A stretch of 64,000 nt of DNA from Bdellovibrio bacteriovorus (GCF_001592735.1 NZ_LUKE01000001.1:1935184-1999183); one strand, 5' to 3'. Numbered from the stretch's first letter, positions 8,045-17,259 are shown. Made by a program: numbers and translations. The notes: generated by a model not told the origin, from the sequence alone.

Positions 8045-8619
8045 GAATTATTGCCGGCAAATACCGAGGTCACCAGCTGGTTGCTTTTAAGGCGGATCAC
8101 ATTCGCCCCACTACCGATCGCGTAAAAGAAACGTTGTTCAACAAAATTCAATTTCAAATTGATGGTGCCAACGTTGCCGATCTTTTTTGTGGTACGGGAA
8201 ATTTGGGGATTGAAGCCCTCTCGCGCGATGCGAAGTTTTGCACTTTCGTGGAAAAGAATCCGAAATCGGTGGCGATTGCTAGACAAAATTTAGAAAAGCT
8301 TAAAGTTCCGTCTAATGAATATAAAATAGTCGTGATGGACGTGATTGCATTTTTAAAATCTTTTTCAGGCGAATCCTTCGATATTATTTTGGCAGACCCC
8401 CCATTCACCGAAAAAATGGCTCACGCGGTGATGGAAGCGGCCGGGAGCAGTGCGGCTGTGGGCCCCCAAACGATTCTCGCCATCGAATCATTAAAGCAAG
8501 AACGTATGGAAGAGCGTTACGGAGTTTTGGTGCGCTATAACCAAAAAGATTATGGCGATAAATACTTAAACATGTTTTGTCATGAATCCGCAATTGAACA
8601 AGAGGAATCCAATGGCTAA
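8041..8619 (+). CDS. rsmD: 16S rRNA (guanine966-N2)-methyltransferase RsmD
   Basis: The 192-residue protein matches RsmD in length and motifs: the N-terminus RIIAGKYRGHQL, the segment RPTTDRVKETLFN, SAM motif I (ADLFCGTGNLGIEALS) and the N-methylase motif ADPPF. The enzyme methylates G966 of 16S rRNA during 30S assembly. Adjacency to coaD is very common in bacteria and supports the call. The start overlaps the response regulator stop; the 3' end overlaps coaD by 8 nt. Confidence 0.95.
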   Translation: MRIIAGKYRGHQLVAFKADHIRPTTDRVKETLFNKIQFQIDGANVADLFCGTGNLGIEALSRDAKFCTFVEKNPKSVAIARQNLEKLKVPSNEYKIVVMDVIAFLKSFSGESFDIILADPPFTEKMAHAVMEAAGSSAAVGPQTILAIESLKQERMEERYGVLVRYNQKDYGDKYLNMFCHESAIEQEESNG

Positions 8620-9094
8620 GATTGCAGTCTATCCGGGAAGTTTTGATCCGATCACCATGGGACATGTGGATATTATCAATCGCATGTCGCCGATGTTTGA
8701 ACAAGTGATCGTGTTGATCGCGCAGTCTTCACAAAAACAATCGCTTTTTTCTGCTGAGGAGCGTAAGCAGCTTATTGAGCAATCACTCTCGCACCTAAAA
8801 AACATTAAAGTTGATATTTTTGAAGGTCTTACCGTCGATTACATGAAGCGAGTAAATGCTCAAGTGATCGTGCGTGGCTTAAGAGCGGTTGTGGATTTTG
8901 AATACGAAATGACCATGGCCAATATGAATAAGAAATTAGCGCCAAGCATTGAAACCATGCTGGTCTTCGCAAGCCCCGAATACTACTATATTTCCTCACG
9001 CGGTGTGAAAGAGGTTGCCATCAATGGGGGGGCTTTGAAAGGCTTAGTACCAGATACCGTGATTGAAGCCCTTGCTAAAAAAATCAAAAAATAA
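8612..9094 (+). CDS. coaD: Phosphopantetheine adenylyltransferase CoaD
   Basis: I choose ATG 8612 (MAKIAVYPGSFDPIT), preceded by AGAGGAA, over a frame start 30 nt earlier, because it gives the usual 160-residue length. The nucleotidyltransferase motif TMGHVDII and the C-terminal signature ISSRGVKEVA are present. The enzyme transfers AMP from ATP to 4'-phosphopantetheine, the penultimate step of coenzyme A synthesis. It lies in an operon with rsmD and the downstream aminotransferase. Confidence 0.95.
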   Translation: MAKIAVYPGSFDPITMGHVDIINRMSPMFEQVIVLIAQSSQKQSLFSAEERKQLIEQSLSHLKNIKVDIFEGLTVDYMKRVNAQVIVRGLRAVVDFEYEMTMANMNKKLAPSIETMLVFASPEYYYISSRGVKEVAINGGALKGLVPDTVIEALAKKIKK

Positions 9095-9103
9095 GGAGCT
9101 CCC

Positions 9104-10306
9104 TTGATCTCACTTTCTAAACGAGCGCAAAATCTAAAGACTTCACCGACTCTAGCCTTGGTGGCGAAAGCCAAAGAGCTGGCTTCGCAAGGTCATGATG
9201 TGATCTCGTTAACGGTGGGGGAGCCTGACTGGCAAACTTTCAAGGCGCCGTCTGAAGCGGGTATTGAAGCTATCCAAAAAGGTATCACGAAGTATACGCC
9301 GGCGAATGGCACGATCGAGTTGCGTAAAGCGATCTGTGAAAAATTAAAATCAGAATTGAATTTTGACTACGGTCCGAAGGAAATCACGGTGGCTTCAGGC
9401 GCCAAGTACGTGATCTTCGCCGCTTTGCAAATGCTTTGTTCCCCCGGCGATGAAGTGATCATCGCCACTCCGTACTGGGTCAGCTATCCCACGATGGTGG
9501 AACTTGCCGATGGCGTTCCGCATATCGTTGAATGCGGTGAAAAAGAAAATTTCAAAATCACTCCGGCTTTATTAGAAAAAGCCATCAATGCCAAAACGAG
9601 AGCCTTTTTATTCTGTTCACCCAGCAATCCGACGGGACTGGCTTACACGGCGGATGAATTAAAAGCTTTGGCCGACGTTTTACGTAAACATCCTCAAGTG
9701 GCCGTGATTTCGGATGATATCTACAACCGCTTGGTTTTTGATGGCACGAAAGTCGCTCCTCACTTATTGCAAGTGGCTCCGGATTTGAAAGATCGCACGA
9801 TCTTAGTGAATGGTGGCTCTAAAGCTTATTCAATGACAGGATGGCGCATTGGTTGGGCGGCGGGGCCAGAGAAAATCATCACGGCGATGGGCGACTATCA
9901 AAGTCAATCCACGGGTTCTCCGTCGAGCATTTCGCAACATGCGTTGCTGGCAGCGCTGAAAAACTCTGAAAGTGATGTCACCCATGTCGTGAAAACTTTG
10001 ATCTCGCGCAAAAATGCGGGCATGAAAGAATTAGCGACGATTCCGCAGTTTAAAGTCGCTGATCCGCAAGGGGCTTTTTATTTCTGGGTGGATGTGCGGG
10101 CTTTTTTAGGCAAAACGTTTAAAGGCCAAAAGATTGCTAACGACAAAGATTTCTGCGGTGTTTTGTTAAATCAATTCTATGTGGCCACCGTTCCTGGGGC
10201 TGAGTGCGGTTCTGATGGATTTATGCGCCTGAGCTTTGCGGTGACCGAAGAAACGATGGCTCGCGCCGTGGCTCGCATGCGAGAGTTTGTCGCGCAATTA
10301 ACGTAA
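9104..10306 (+). CDS. Class I PLP-dependent aminotransferase (aspartate type)
   Basis: The 400-residue enzyme starts at TTG 9104, nine nt after coaD, with AAGGAG upstream. It shows the class I fold: SLTVGEPDWQTF near the N-terminus, the PSNPTG substrate/cofactor motif, SDDIYNRL, and the Schiff-base Lys in GGSKAYSMTGWRIGW. Overall form is that of subgroup 1-gamma aspartate aminotransferases (AspB/AspC), which interconvert aspartate and oxaloacetate with glutamate. Closely related prephenate or alanine aminotransferases cannot be excluded. Confidence 0.9.
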   Translation: MISLSKRAQNLKTSPTLALVAKAKELASQGHDVISLTVGEPDWQTFKAPSEAGIEAIQKGITKYTPANGTIELRKAICEKLKSELNFDYGPKEITVASGAKYVIFAALQMLCSPGDEVIIATPYWVSYPTMVELADGVPHIVECGEKENFKITPALLEKAINAKTRAFLFCSPSNPTGLAYTADELKALADVLRKHPQVAVISDDIYNRLVFDGTKVAPHLLQVAPDLKDRTILVNGGSKAYSMTGWRIGWAAGPEKIITAMGDYQSQSTGSPSSISQHALLAALKNSESDVTHVVKTLISRKNAGMKELATIPQFKVADPQGAFYFWVDVRAFLGKTFKGQKIANDKDFCGVLLNQFYVATVPGAECGSDGFMRLSFAVTEETMARAVARMREFVAQLT

Positions 10307-10309
10307 TCC

Positions 10310-12385
10310 ATGAGGACCTTCAGCAGGACACCCGGCTTTCGCTTTCTGTTCGTTGTGCTGACTGCAGTGATTGCTGCGGGAGTCATCTTAAAGCTGGGGC
10401 TGGATGAGCCTCAGTTTAATCCAGCTTTTCAAGTCGGCGACTCTGTCGTATCAGATAGCGGATCTTTTCAAGTCGAAGCCTTAGATCTTTTGGCTGAACC
10501 CGGGGAGCTTGCCACCAAAGCCGAGCTTCGTCGGTTTTATTTAAGACAGCAAGAATGGCGTCATATCTTAGAATCTCCTTCGGCAGAGTTGGTTCGCAAA
10601 GAAGTTCGTCAGCCATTGCAAAAAATGCATCGAAAGCTCAAGGATCTTTCTGCCGTATTTTGGATTCCTTTGATCGTGGGCTTGGGAACTTTGATCATCG
10701 GTGGTTGGATCTGGTCTTTAAAGCCACAAGATACGGCTGTGCGTTTATTTGCATTAAGTGGATTTGCCACGTTTCTTTCGGCTCTGCCTTCTTCGGTGTA
10801 CACTTCGCGCGAGGGGCCGCTGTCTGAAAATCTTTTTAGAGTTTTAGAAACTCTCAATGCGTGGGGGGCGGCTTTATTCGGGATCGCCGTCTTAGCTTTG
10901 TTTTTGATTTATCCCGTAAGATTAAAACATTGGAAAAAGGTCTCTTTATTTGAAGCAGCCTTCTTTGTCCTATGGACCTTAGGATTTTCTCTTCAAGTTG
11001 TTCCGGATTTTGCAAATATCAGTTTGATCATTGTGTCATTAATGGCTTTGATCTGTGTGGCGATTGCCGTGCAGTTTTTTGCAACGAAAAGAGATCCAGC
11101 CGCGCGTGCCTCCTTAGTTTGGTTGGGTTTATCGGTGGTGTTGGGGGCGGGCGGATTTGTGGTGTTTAATACCGTTCCGTCATTAATCGGAACGACGCCA
11201 TTTAATCAAAGTTATGCGTTTTTATCTTTCTTGGTTATTTATCTGGGACTTGCGGCGGGCTTAACTCGGTACCGACTTTTTGAAGTGGGTCAGTGGGCCT
11301 TTCGATTTTTATTTTATTCTGCCGCCGCGGCCATTTTTATTGTCTTTGATTTGATCTTGATTTCCCTTGTGGGCCTAGGACAAGTTGCGGCTTTAGAAGT
11401 GTCTCTTTTGCTTGTGGTTTTTATTTATCTGCCATTTCGTGATTTTTTATGGCGTAAATTTACTCGTTCTGGAAAGTTAGATGCCTCTCATTTACTGAGC
11501 GATGCTTTGGCCGTGGCTTTCGCTCTTAATTCAGAAGAGCGTGAAACGCGCTGGCTGGTGTTCTTGAAAAAAACATTTGATCCACTTCAGGTTGAAAACT
11601 TTTTTGGCAATATTCAGAAAGTTGAAATTATCGAAGACGGGGTCAGCTTACTGATTCCTTCGGTGTCAGGAATGCCGGCCGTAAAGATTTCCTACCCCTG
11701 GGCGGGGCGAGGACTTTTCAATCGTGAAACCGAAAATATCGCAACCCAGTTTATCACCCTGATTCATGAGGCCGAATCAGGGCGTGAAGCTTACGATCGC
11801 GGTGTGCAAGAAGAGCGTCGTCGCGTGGCGCAGGATCTTCACGATGACGTGGGGGCAAGGCTTCTTTCAGGCTTGCATTCTTCAGATGAAAACCTGCGCA
11901 CGACGATTCAAGGCGCGATGGCCGATATTCGGGCAATCATCAGTGCCGTGGCGGGTGAAAAAACCTCGTTAAAGATGTTTTTAGAGGATCTTCGCTTCGA
12001 GGTGCAAAGTCGCACAGACATCAGTAAAATCACCTTAAATTGGAATGAGCAAATCACTGAAGATCACGCCAAGATTCTTTTAGATTATCGCGTGCGCAAG
12101 TCATTAACTTCAGTTTTAAGAGAGGTCTTAAGTAACGTCATTCGCCACTCTGAAGCCAACCAATTGAAAGTTGATGTTTGCTACGTGGATTCCAAATTGA
12201 CTATCTTATTAGAAGATAATGGAAAAGGTTTTGATTTGGACACGACTCTAAATGAAACGCGCGGTTATGGCCTTAAAGGCATGCAGCGCCGTCTGCAAGA
12301 TATCGGAACCTTGCATATTCAATCATTCCCCGCAGGGACCTCCGTAAAAATTTCTTTACCATTAAGTGGCCCCCAGACCCCCTGA
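10310..12385 (+). CDS. Polytopic NarX-type sensor histidine kinase
   Basis: The 691-residue protein has a first membrane segment at about 10-28, an extracytoplasmic loop to about 110, then roughly seven or eight further hydrophobic segments to about 385. The cytoplasmic kinase follows: a HisKA_3 H-box near 500 (ERRRVAQDLHDDVGARLL), then a HATPase domain with REVLSNVIRHS and DNGKGFD motifs. This is the NarX/LiaS/DesK class, which pairs with LuxR-type regulators; one lies three genes downstream (13955). Two lipoproteins lie between, suggesting an envelope sensing unit. The start is 3 nt after the aminotransferase stop. Confidence 0.9.
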   Translation: MRTFSRTPGFRFLFVVLTAVIAAGVILKLGLDEPQFNPAFQVGDSVVSDSGSFQVEALDLLAEPGELATKAELRRFYLRQQEWRHILESPSAELVRKEVRQPLQKMHRKLKDLSAVFWIPLIVGLGTLIIGGWIWSLKPQDTAVRLFALSGFATFLSALPSSVYTSREGPLSENLFRVLETLNAWGAALFGIAVLALFLIYPVRLKHWKKVSLFEAAFFVLWTLGFSLQVVPDFANISLIIVSLMALICVAIAVQFFATKRDPAARASLVWLGLSVVLGAGGFVVFNTVPSLIGTTPFNQSYAFLSFLVIYLGLAAGLTRYRLFEVGQWAFRFLFYSAAAAIFIVFDLILISLVGLGQVAALEVSLLLVVFIYLPFRDFLWRKFTRSGKLDASHLLSDALAVAFALNSEERETRWLVFLKKTFDPLQVENFFGNIQKVEIIEDGVSLLIPSVSGMPAVKISYPWAGRGLFNRETENIATQFITLIHEAESGREAYDRGVQEERRRVAQDLHDDVGARLLSGLHSSDENLRTTIQGAMADIRAIISAVAGEKTSLKMFLEDLRFEVQSRTDISKITLNWNEQITEDHAKILLDYRVRKSLTSVLREVLSNVIRHSEANQLKVDVCYVDSKLTILLEDNGKGFDLDTTLNETRGYGLKGMQRRLQDIGTLHIQSFPAGTSVKISLPLSGPQTP

Positions 12386-12420
12386 ACGGGGGGTGATTGT
12401 CATTCCGCACGCGCATAAAC

Positions 12421-12470
12421 TTCTTCCATCGGTGACCTATGGAAGGAAAAAAGAATGATCAGAATCATTC
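12421..12470 (+). promoter_or_regulatory. Two hairpins masking the lipoprotein ribosome site and start codon
   Basis: CTTCCAT (12423-12429) pairs with ATGGAAG (12439-12445), covering part of the GGAAGGA ribosome site. GAATGAT (12453-12459) pairs with ATCATTC (12464-12470), and the start codon at 12455 lies in this stem. Together they could limit initiation of the lipoprotein gene. Confidence 0.5.
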
Positions 12471-12865
12471 TGTCCCAAGCACTTTTGTGTGCGGGACTTA
12501 TTGCATGCGCGACAAAACCCACCCCTTATCAATCCACGGGCTTTGCTAATCCCGAAGGCTACAGCGAAGAAATGCAGGCCCCGCGTGTATATCGTGTTTC
12601 ATTTACGGGCATCGGTTTTTCGACTGCAGAAATGGTGGAAAAACTTTTGCATCGTCGTTGCGCCGAAATCACCGTGCGTGAGGGTTATGATTGGTTCACC
12701 TATTATGCCAAAGGCCGCAATGATTATGTGCGTACTCATCAAAAAACAGTGCCATCAATGTATGGAACCATCCACTTGCATAAAGGCGAGGTGGGTGAAG
12801 ATGGCTTCCTGGCGAATGCGATATTAGCGGAACCGTTGCCTGAGGGCGTTCAAGAAAAAAAATGA
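12455..12865 (+). CDS. Small lipoprotein resembling the CC0125/CC1285 family
   Basis: This 136-residue protein has a short signal peptide ending in a lipobox (GLIACAT, Cys 18), so it should be membrane-anchored. The mature part has PYQSTGFANPEGYSEE, then YRVSFTGIGFSTAEMVEKL and a Cys/Ala-rich helix ending EGYDWFTYY. This pattern matches my recollection of the CC0125/CC1285 family of proteobacterial lipoproteins, function unknown. The GYSEE motif recurs in the next lipoprotein. It is encoded between a kinase and its likely regulator and may form their envelope input or output. Translation may be restrained by hairpins over the start. Confidence 0.8.
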   Translation: MIRIILSQALLCAGLIACATKPTPYQSTGFANPEGYSEEMQAPRVYRVSFTGIGFSTAEMVEKLLHRRCAEITVREGYDWFTYYAKGRNDYVRTHQKTVPSMYGTIHLHKGEVGEDGFLANAILAEPLPEGVQEKK

Positions 12866-12886
12866 TCCAGTCTCAAGGAGGAGAAT

Positions 12887-13945
12887 ATGAAGAAGGAATT
12901 TTTAGTGTGTGCTGCATTGGCGGCCGTTTTAAATGGTTGTGCGTCCGGAGGCGCGAGCAACGGGGGGTCTGCGGGCTTCGGCGGCAACGCGACGACGATG
13001 TTTTCGGATCCTAAAGGTTTTTCAGAGGAAGAGTTTAAAAAAGACTCAAAGTCCTACGCAAAATCCTGGTCGTCCGTGGGTGCTGACATTGAATTTAAAA
13101 AGGTGACCATTCCGACTTGCACCGTTGAATTTCAGCGTTTGGTCTATGATGTCAACCGTAGCAAATTAGGAGCTCTTTTAAAGGGAGATGGTACCAAGAG
13201 TGAACTTACGATGGGCGTTGAGCTGCCCGTGGACAGATACGATAAAATGCTTAGAGAGATCACTACGGCCTCATGCAATCGGTTGAAAGAAAAGTTTAAA
13301 AAAATCGGTGCGGAAGTTGTCGAATGGAGTGAAGTGAAAGGCAAATACCCAGAAGCCGTAAGTTTTGAGAAGGATCGTTTGTCGGCTGACGCGGCCGTCG
13401 CAAATGAAATGCAAATTTCTTACGCGGGTGAAGGGTTTAATCGCTTAAATCGAGGTATGTGGGCGTTTGGCGCAAGTTCCCTTTCGCGCGAAGCTGAACT
13501 TTCAATCGTATTGCCAAACTTTGGTGTCGGGTTTGGATATTTTGGGGGGGAAGCGACGCCTTATTCTATCACCGAAAAGCATGACTTTGCGGAGCTTCAA
13601 TTCACGCCTCAAGTTCAAATTTATGCGGGCAGTGGTTTTAGTTATCACTCAAAATGGGATGGCGGAGCCATGGTACTAAAAAGCACGATGGTCGACAGTG
13701 GCCCGTTTGTTAAAAAGCTAGAGATCGTGGATGACTCACGTGCCGCCGCTAAGAAAAGTGGGGAGCAAGCACGCGGAATTCTTATGGGTGCCACCGGGGC
13801 CGAGGTTCATGAAACTCAAGTGAGCACACGAGGGCGGGTCAACTACGACATGGTGTTAGATGAAGCAAAATTTAAAAACATGGTTCTAAAAGAATTAGAT
13901 CAAGCAGAAAACATCGTGGTTGAGCGTTATCGAAATGCGATGTAG
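12887..13945 (+). CDS. Lipoprotein of the kinase-regulator module
   Basis: The 352-residue protein has a signal peptide with lipobox (LNGCAS) and a Gly/Ser-rich start to the mature chain. DPKGFSEEEFKK near residue 45 echoes the NPEGYSEE motif of the preceding lipoprotein, suggesting shared ancestry or a shared partner. The rest is a mix of strands and helices with no family I recognise. AAGGAGG lies 6 nt before ATG 12887, a much stronger ribosome site than the first lipoprotein has. It ends 9 nt before the NarL-like regulator, so all four genes probably form one transcript. Confidence 0.8.
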   Translation: MKKEFLVCAALAAVLNGCASGGASNGGSAGFGGNATTMFSDPKGFSEEEFKKDSKSYAKSWSSVGADIEFKKVTIPTCTVEFQRLVYDVNRSKLGALLKGDGTKSELTMGVELPVDRYDKMLREITTASCNRLKEKFKKIGAEVVEWSEVKGKYPEAVSFEKDRLSADAAVANEMQISYAGEGFNRLNRGMWAFGASSLSREAELSIVLPNFGVGFGYFGGEATPYSITEKHDFAELQFTPQVQIYAGSGFSYHSKWDGGAMVLKSTMVDSGPFVKKLEIVDDSRAAAKKSGEQARGILMGATGAEVHETQVSTRGRVNYDMVLDEAKFKNMVLKELDQAENIVVERYRNAM

Positions 13946-13954
13946 TTTGGGTTC

Positions 13955-14608
13955 ATGAGATCTCTTTGTGTTATCGTCGAAGATCAAGTTAAAGTGGCCG
14001 AGTCGCTAAAAAAACTAGTTGAAACTGGGTTTCCGCAATTGCAGACGGTGGTACTTAAAGACGTCCGTGAGACCACTGAATTTTTTCATTTACGCCAGCA
14101 CCTCGTAGAAAAGCCCAAAATTCAGTTTGCTCTGATAGATTTAGGTCTTCCAGACGGATCAGGTGTAGATCTGATTCGTCTGATTTCAGAAAAAGAGCCT
14201 GACGCTCGATGCGTCGTCATCACCATCTACAACGATGATCATTTTCTTTTTGAGGCGCTCAAAGCCGGCGCCTTTGGGTACATTCTGAAAGATGATGATC
14301 AAGCCACCATTGAGAGTTTGCTTCGCCGTATTGAAGCTGATGAACCACCTCTATCACCAGCCATTGCGCGAAGATTGCTAACTCACTTTCAAAAACCATC
14401 CGTCGAAGCCGAGGCTTCAGATTTAAGCCCTCGCGAAAAGGAAACCCTGGTTTTACTCTCTAAAGGCATGACGGTCGCCGTAGCCGCGCAAACCTTAGGC
14501 TTAAGCCCCCAAACTGTCGCGGGTTATGTAAAGATCATCTATCAAAAACTGCATGTTTCTAGCCGCGCAGAGGCCGTTCGTGAAGCGGTCCGACGCGGGC
14601 TTGTTTAA
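13955..14608 (+). CDS. NarL/LuxR-family response regulator
   Basis: The 217-residue protein has an N-terminal receiver with acidic residues in VIVEDQ, the phospho-acceptor Asp in LIDLGLPDGSG, Thr in VITIYND and Lys in ILKDDD. The C-terminal LuxR HTH spans about 150-217 (LSPREKETLVLLSKGM, then SPQTVAGYVKIIYQKL). It should bind DNA when phosphorylated by the polytopic kinase encoded at 10310. A strong terminator follows directly, closing the kinase-lipoprotein-regulator transcript. Confidence 0.93.
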   Translation: MRSLCVIVEDQVKVAESLKKLVETGFPQLQTVVLKDVRETTEFFHLRQHLVEKPKIQFALIDLGLPDGSGVDLIRLISEKEPDARCVVITIYNDDHFLFEALKAGAFGYILKDDDQATIESLLRRIEADEPPLSPAIARRLLTHFQKPSVEAEASDLSPREKETLVLLSKGMTVAVAAQTLGLSPQTVAGYVKIIYQKLHVSSRAEAVREAVRRGLV

Positions 14609-14615
14609 AAATAAA

Positions 14616-14644
14616 AAAACCCAAGGTTTTCGCCTTGGGTTTTT
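14616..14644. terminator. Bidirectional rho-independent terminator
   Basis: Stem AAAACCCAAGG (14616-14626) pairs with CCTTGGGTTTT (14633-14643) around a TTTTCG loop. T-rich sequence lies on both outgoing sides, so it can serve the regulator (+) and the VWA lipoprotein (-). Confidence 0.9.
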
Positions 14645-14665
14645 GATTTTTGAAACTTTAATACT

Positions 14666-15946
14666 TTAGAACAAGTTCTTAAAGAAGTTTACGATGCGAG
14701 CAAAGAATCCTGGTTGCTCCACCTTGATCGCTTCACCGAAAGAACTTGGCGCGCGATCCAAGCACTTATATCGAACGTCGATCGTTGTGCCATTAGATAA
14801 TGGCTTACTAAAGACGATGCTGGCCCCTTGAACCGAACCTACGGAGTTCTCCGGATTTGGCGAGATCGTGATCGTGGCTACGTTGTTATAGGGCGTACAT
14901 TCTAAATTCACTGAGCTTAAAGAAGCTTTGATGCGACCGAAGAATAAATCCATGTTCGCGGTGTAGTCCGAATCACAGATACTTCCGATACCGCCACCTG
15001 TCAGGTTTGAAAGCTCGGCATATTTAAAGCCGTAATGGCTTTTTGCACCTTGAGCATCTTGGGAAGCTTTACAAGTGCTATCGCCTGGTTTCACGATGAT
15101 TGAATTCACGGTGAAACGACGAGTGTCCCCGAAAACAGTCTTGAAATAATCGACGAACACTTGTGGTTTGTCTTCTTCTTCAAGCGTTTTCAATTCGTCT
15201 TGGTAAAACTTCTGTGAAGGATCTCCACCGACGCTGCGAACATCTTCATCTGAAATAATAATGTAAGTTACTGCGGAATCAGTGCGATAACATCCGCTAT
15301 TGCCGCTGTAACGAAGGTCCCCGTTATAAACGTGTCTCCACGCAGCTTTAATACCGCGTTCGTCATCCGAACCCTCCCAACCCGCATCGATATAATTGAT
15401 GGTATTAGCAAAAATGCTCGCTAGGTTCGATGTCCCTCTTTTAAGAATATAGCCCAAGCTAGTATCTGGAGCTAGACTTGAAGCACGGGCGTTTGGTTGC
15501 CAGTAAATCGAAGCCCCCCAAGCCCAAGAGCCTTGGTAAGGAGTTGCGCGGGTGACTGTCGCACACATTTGCCAATCAATATTGGATCCGGCCGCTTCAA
15601 GCTTTGTAACTAAACTTGAAAGTCTGTTTGCCAGCTTCTGATTATCCGCCAGCATCGAATTTGAATCGTCGATGATAAGCACGATATCCAACTTATAATT
15701 GGCCGCCGCGATTGTTTGATTGAAATGCTTATCGATCAGCGTCGGAGTTGGCGAAGTCGTCGGAGACGGACTTGGAGATCCCGTTGGCGAAGGAGATGGA
15801 GATCCAGAAGGTGTTGGTGATGGTGTCACTCCACTTGGAGTTAAATCTGCTTCTGAAGAGGATGAAAACTTTACGGGTCCACAGGCAGACAGAAAAGCCA
15901 TTGACGCCGTCACGGCGCAAGCCAACGCTCTAGATTTTAATAACAT
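14666..15946 (-). CDS. VWA-domain lipoprotein with Pro/Ser spacer
   Basis: I choose ATG 15946 (MLLKSRALACAV), preceded by GGGAGAG, over an upstream frame start. The 426-residue product has a lipobox (FLSACG), then a roughly 30-residue Thr/Pro/Ser spacer of SPTPSG-like repeats. A von Willebrand A domain follows with an intact MIDAS start (LIIDDSNSM, the D-x-S-x-S pattern). The spacer should hold the domain away from the membrane. Cys residues scattered through the domain suggest disulfides outside the cytoplasm. A role in surface adhesion or protein binding is inferred. It is transcribed alone. Confidence 0.88.
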   Translation of the reverse strand: MLLKSRALACAVTASMAFLSACGPVKFSSSSEADLTPSGVTPSPTPSGSPSPSPTGSPSPSPTTSPTPTLIDKHFNQTIAAANYKLDIVLIIDDSNSMLADNQKLANRLSSLVTKLEAAGSNIDWQMCATVTRATPYQGSWAWGASIYWQPNARASSLAPDTSLGYILKRGTSNLASIFANTINYIDAGWEGSDDERGIKAAWRHVYNGDLRYSGNSGCYRTDSAVTYIIISDEDVRSVGGDPSQKFYQDELKTLEEEDKPQVFVDYFKTVFGDTRRFTVNSIIVKPGDSTCKASQDAQGAKSHYGFKYAELSNLTGGGIGSICDSDYTANMDLFFGRIKASLSSVNLECTPYNNVATITISPNPENSVGSVQGASIVFSKPLSNGTTIDVRYKCLDRAPSSFGEAIKVEQPGFFARIVNFFKNLF

Positions 15947-16107
15947 ATACCCACTCTCCCTTTGTTGCAGAATAGCACACAGCCTTTTGTCTCCCAAAGA
16001 GCTGTTTAGTCCAGGTCAGCATTCTTCCAAGTTTTTAGGACCATGGTCTCATTGTGAGACGGACCTTCGCCAGGCTACACTGTCTTTATCCGTATGCAGG
16101 AGGCCTC

Positions 16108-17022
16108 GTGAGCTTTTGGTTCTTATTACAAATTCTGGTGAATCTAATTCTTTTAGCGGGCGTGGTGGGGCTTTGGATACGCCTGCAAAGACCTCCCAAA
16201 GACGATCCGCGCTTAAGCAAAGGTTTACAGCTTCTGCAAAGCAAGATTGCGATCTTAGAAGACTTGTCGGATCGCACGGAAACCCAAGTCAATCAACTGA
16301 CTTCGTTGTTAGAACAAAAAGTAAAAGACATCCAAAATAAAATCCAGTCCGCGGATAAGCAATTAGCGCGCATTGATCAAAGCATGGAAAAGAGCTTGGA
16401 AGTCGCGAAGATTTTCCAAGACCGTATTCCTCACGAGGAAATTTTAGAACGTCAGAACACCATTAAATATGTCAAGGCCGCTCGCATGGCTCATCAAGGG
16501 ATGGGGGTTGAAGAAATCGCCGCCGAATGCCCAGAGCTTTCAAGAGGCGAGATCGAGTTTATCGCCAAGGTGAACCGTGATCAATTGATGTTCTGTGAGG
16601 AAAGCTTGCCGGAATGGGCCAATACTGAAATTCCAGAGGAAGAGTTTTCAGTGTCTTCACTCAACGAAATGGGAGAAACGAAATTCTCCGCCCCCTTACA
16701 GCGGGAAGGCACCGATTACAGTGCCGTGTTTGAAGTTCCAAAAACGGATCAAGAAGCTTTAAAAAAATTAGGCGATGCTTTTAAAGCGGCTTGCAATGAA
16801 GTGAAAGAGCAAGATGAAGCCGCTCAGCAGACGGCAAACAACGTTTCGGCCCTTTTTAGTGTGACGCAAAATATCGCGCAAAACTTTTTAGGGGAAAAGC
16901 CCGTGGCGGCTACGCCGACGGCAGCACCTATTGCAAAGACCAAACCTTTAAATTCAAATAAAGAGGGCGTGGTTCGTCCGGTAGCATTTCGTCGTATTGA
17001 TATGACAAAGGATTTAGAATAA
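16108..17022 (+). CDS. Membrane-anchored coiled-coil protein, DUF2802-like
   Basis: I choose GTG 16108 because CAGGAGG lies just upstream; the earlier ATG frame start has no comparable site. The 304-residue protein has one N-terminal membrane segment (about 3-25), a long coiled coil to about 110, and a helical segment with VKAARMAHQGMGVEEIAAEC and LSRGEIEFI. This resembles the DUF2802 helix-turn-helix-like region, in which a small-residue-rich helix is followed by an EIA..C..S.GE pattern. The C-terminal half is acidic and disordered. Function is unknown. The next small gene starts directly after its stop. Confidence 0.75.
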   Translation: MSFWFLLQILVNLILLAGVVGLWIRLQRPPKDDPRLSKGLQLLQSKIAILEDLSDRTETQVNQLTSLLEQKVKDIQNKIQSADKQLARIDQSMEKSLEVAKIFQDRIPHEEILERQNTIKYVKAARMAHQGMGVEEIAAECPELSRGEIEFIAKVNRDQLMFCEESLPEWANTEIPEEEFSVSSLNEMGETKFSAPLQREGTDYSAVFEVPKTDQEALKKLGDAFKAACNEVKEQDEAAQQTANNVSALFSVTQNIAQNFLGEKPVAATPTAAPIAKTKPLNSNKEGVVRPVAFRRIDMTKDLE

Positions 17023-17259
17023 ATGGCCTCGCGGGCTTTTCTTAAATCATTAAAGAAAGGCCAAATCTTACGCGCGACGATTGAGGAAATTCAGTCGGCG
17101 CAAATTCTGTGTAATTTTGAAGGTGAGTTGTTGCTAGTGGGAAATCACACGGGCAAATCCTTTCGCAAAGGGGAGCCGATCTCTTTGCAAGTTATCCACA
17201 TTGACCCGTTACAATTTCAAATTTTCTCAGGTTCGGGATCTTTTCAGCGCGTTATTTAA
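17023..17259 (+). CDS. Small beta-rich protein, unknown
   Basis: This 78-residue protein begins at the base after the DUF2802-like stop, so translation is probably coupled. It has a basic helical N-terminus and then predicted strands (ILCNFEGELLLVGNHTG, then PISLQVIHI) that suggest a small OB- or SH3-like barrel. I do not recognise a family. RNA or membrane-complex binding is possible but unproven. Confidence 0.7.
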   Translation: MASRAFLKSLKKGQILRATIEEIQSAQILCNFEGELLLVGNHTGKSFRKGEPISLQVIHIDPLQFQIFSGSGSFQRVI

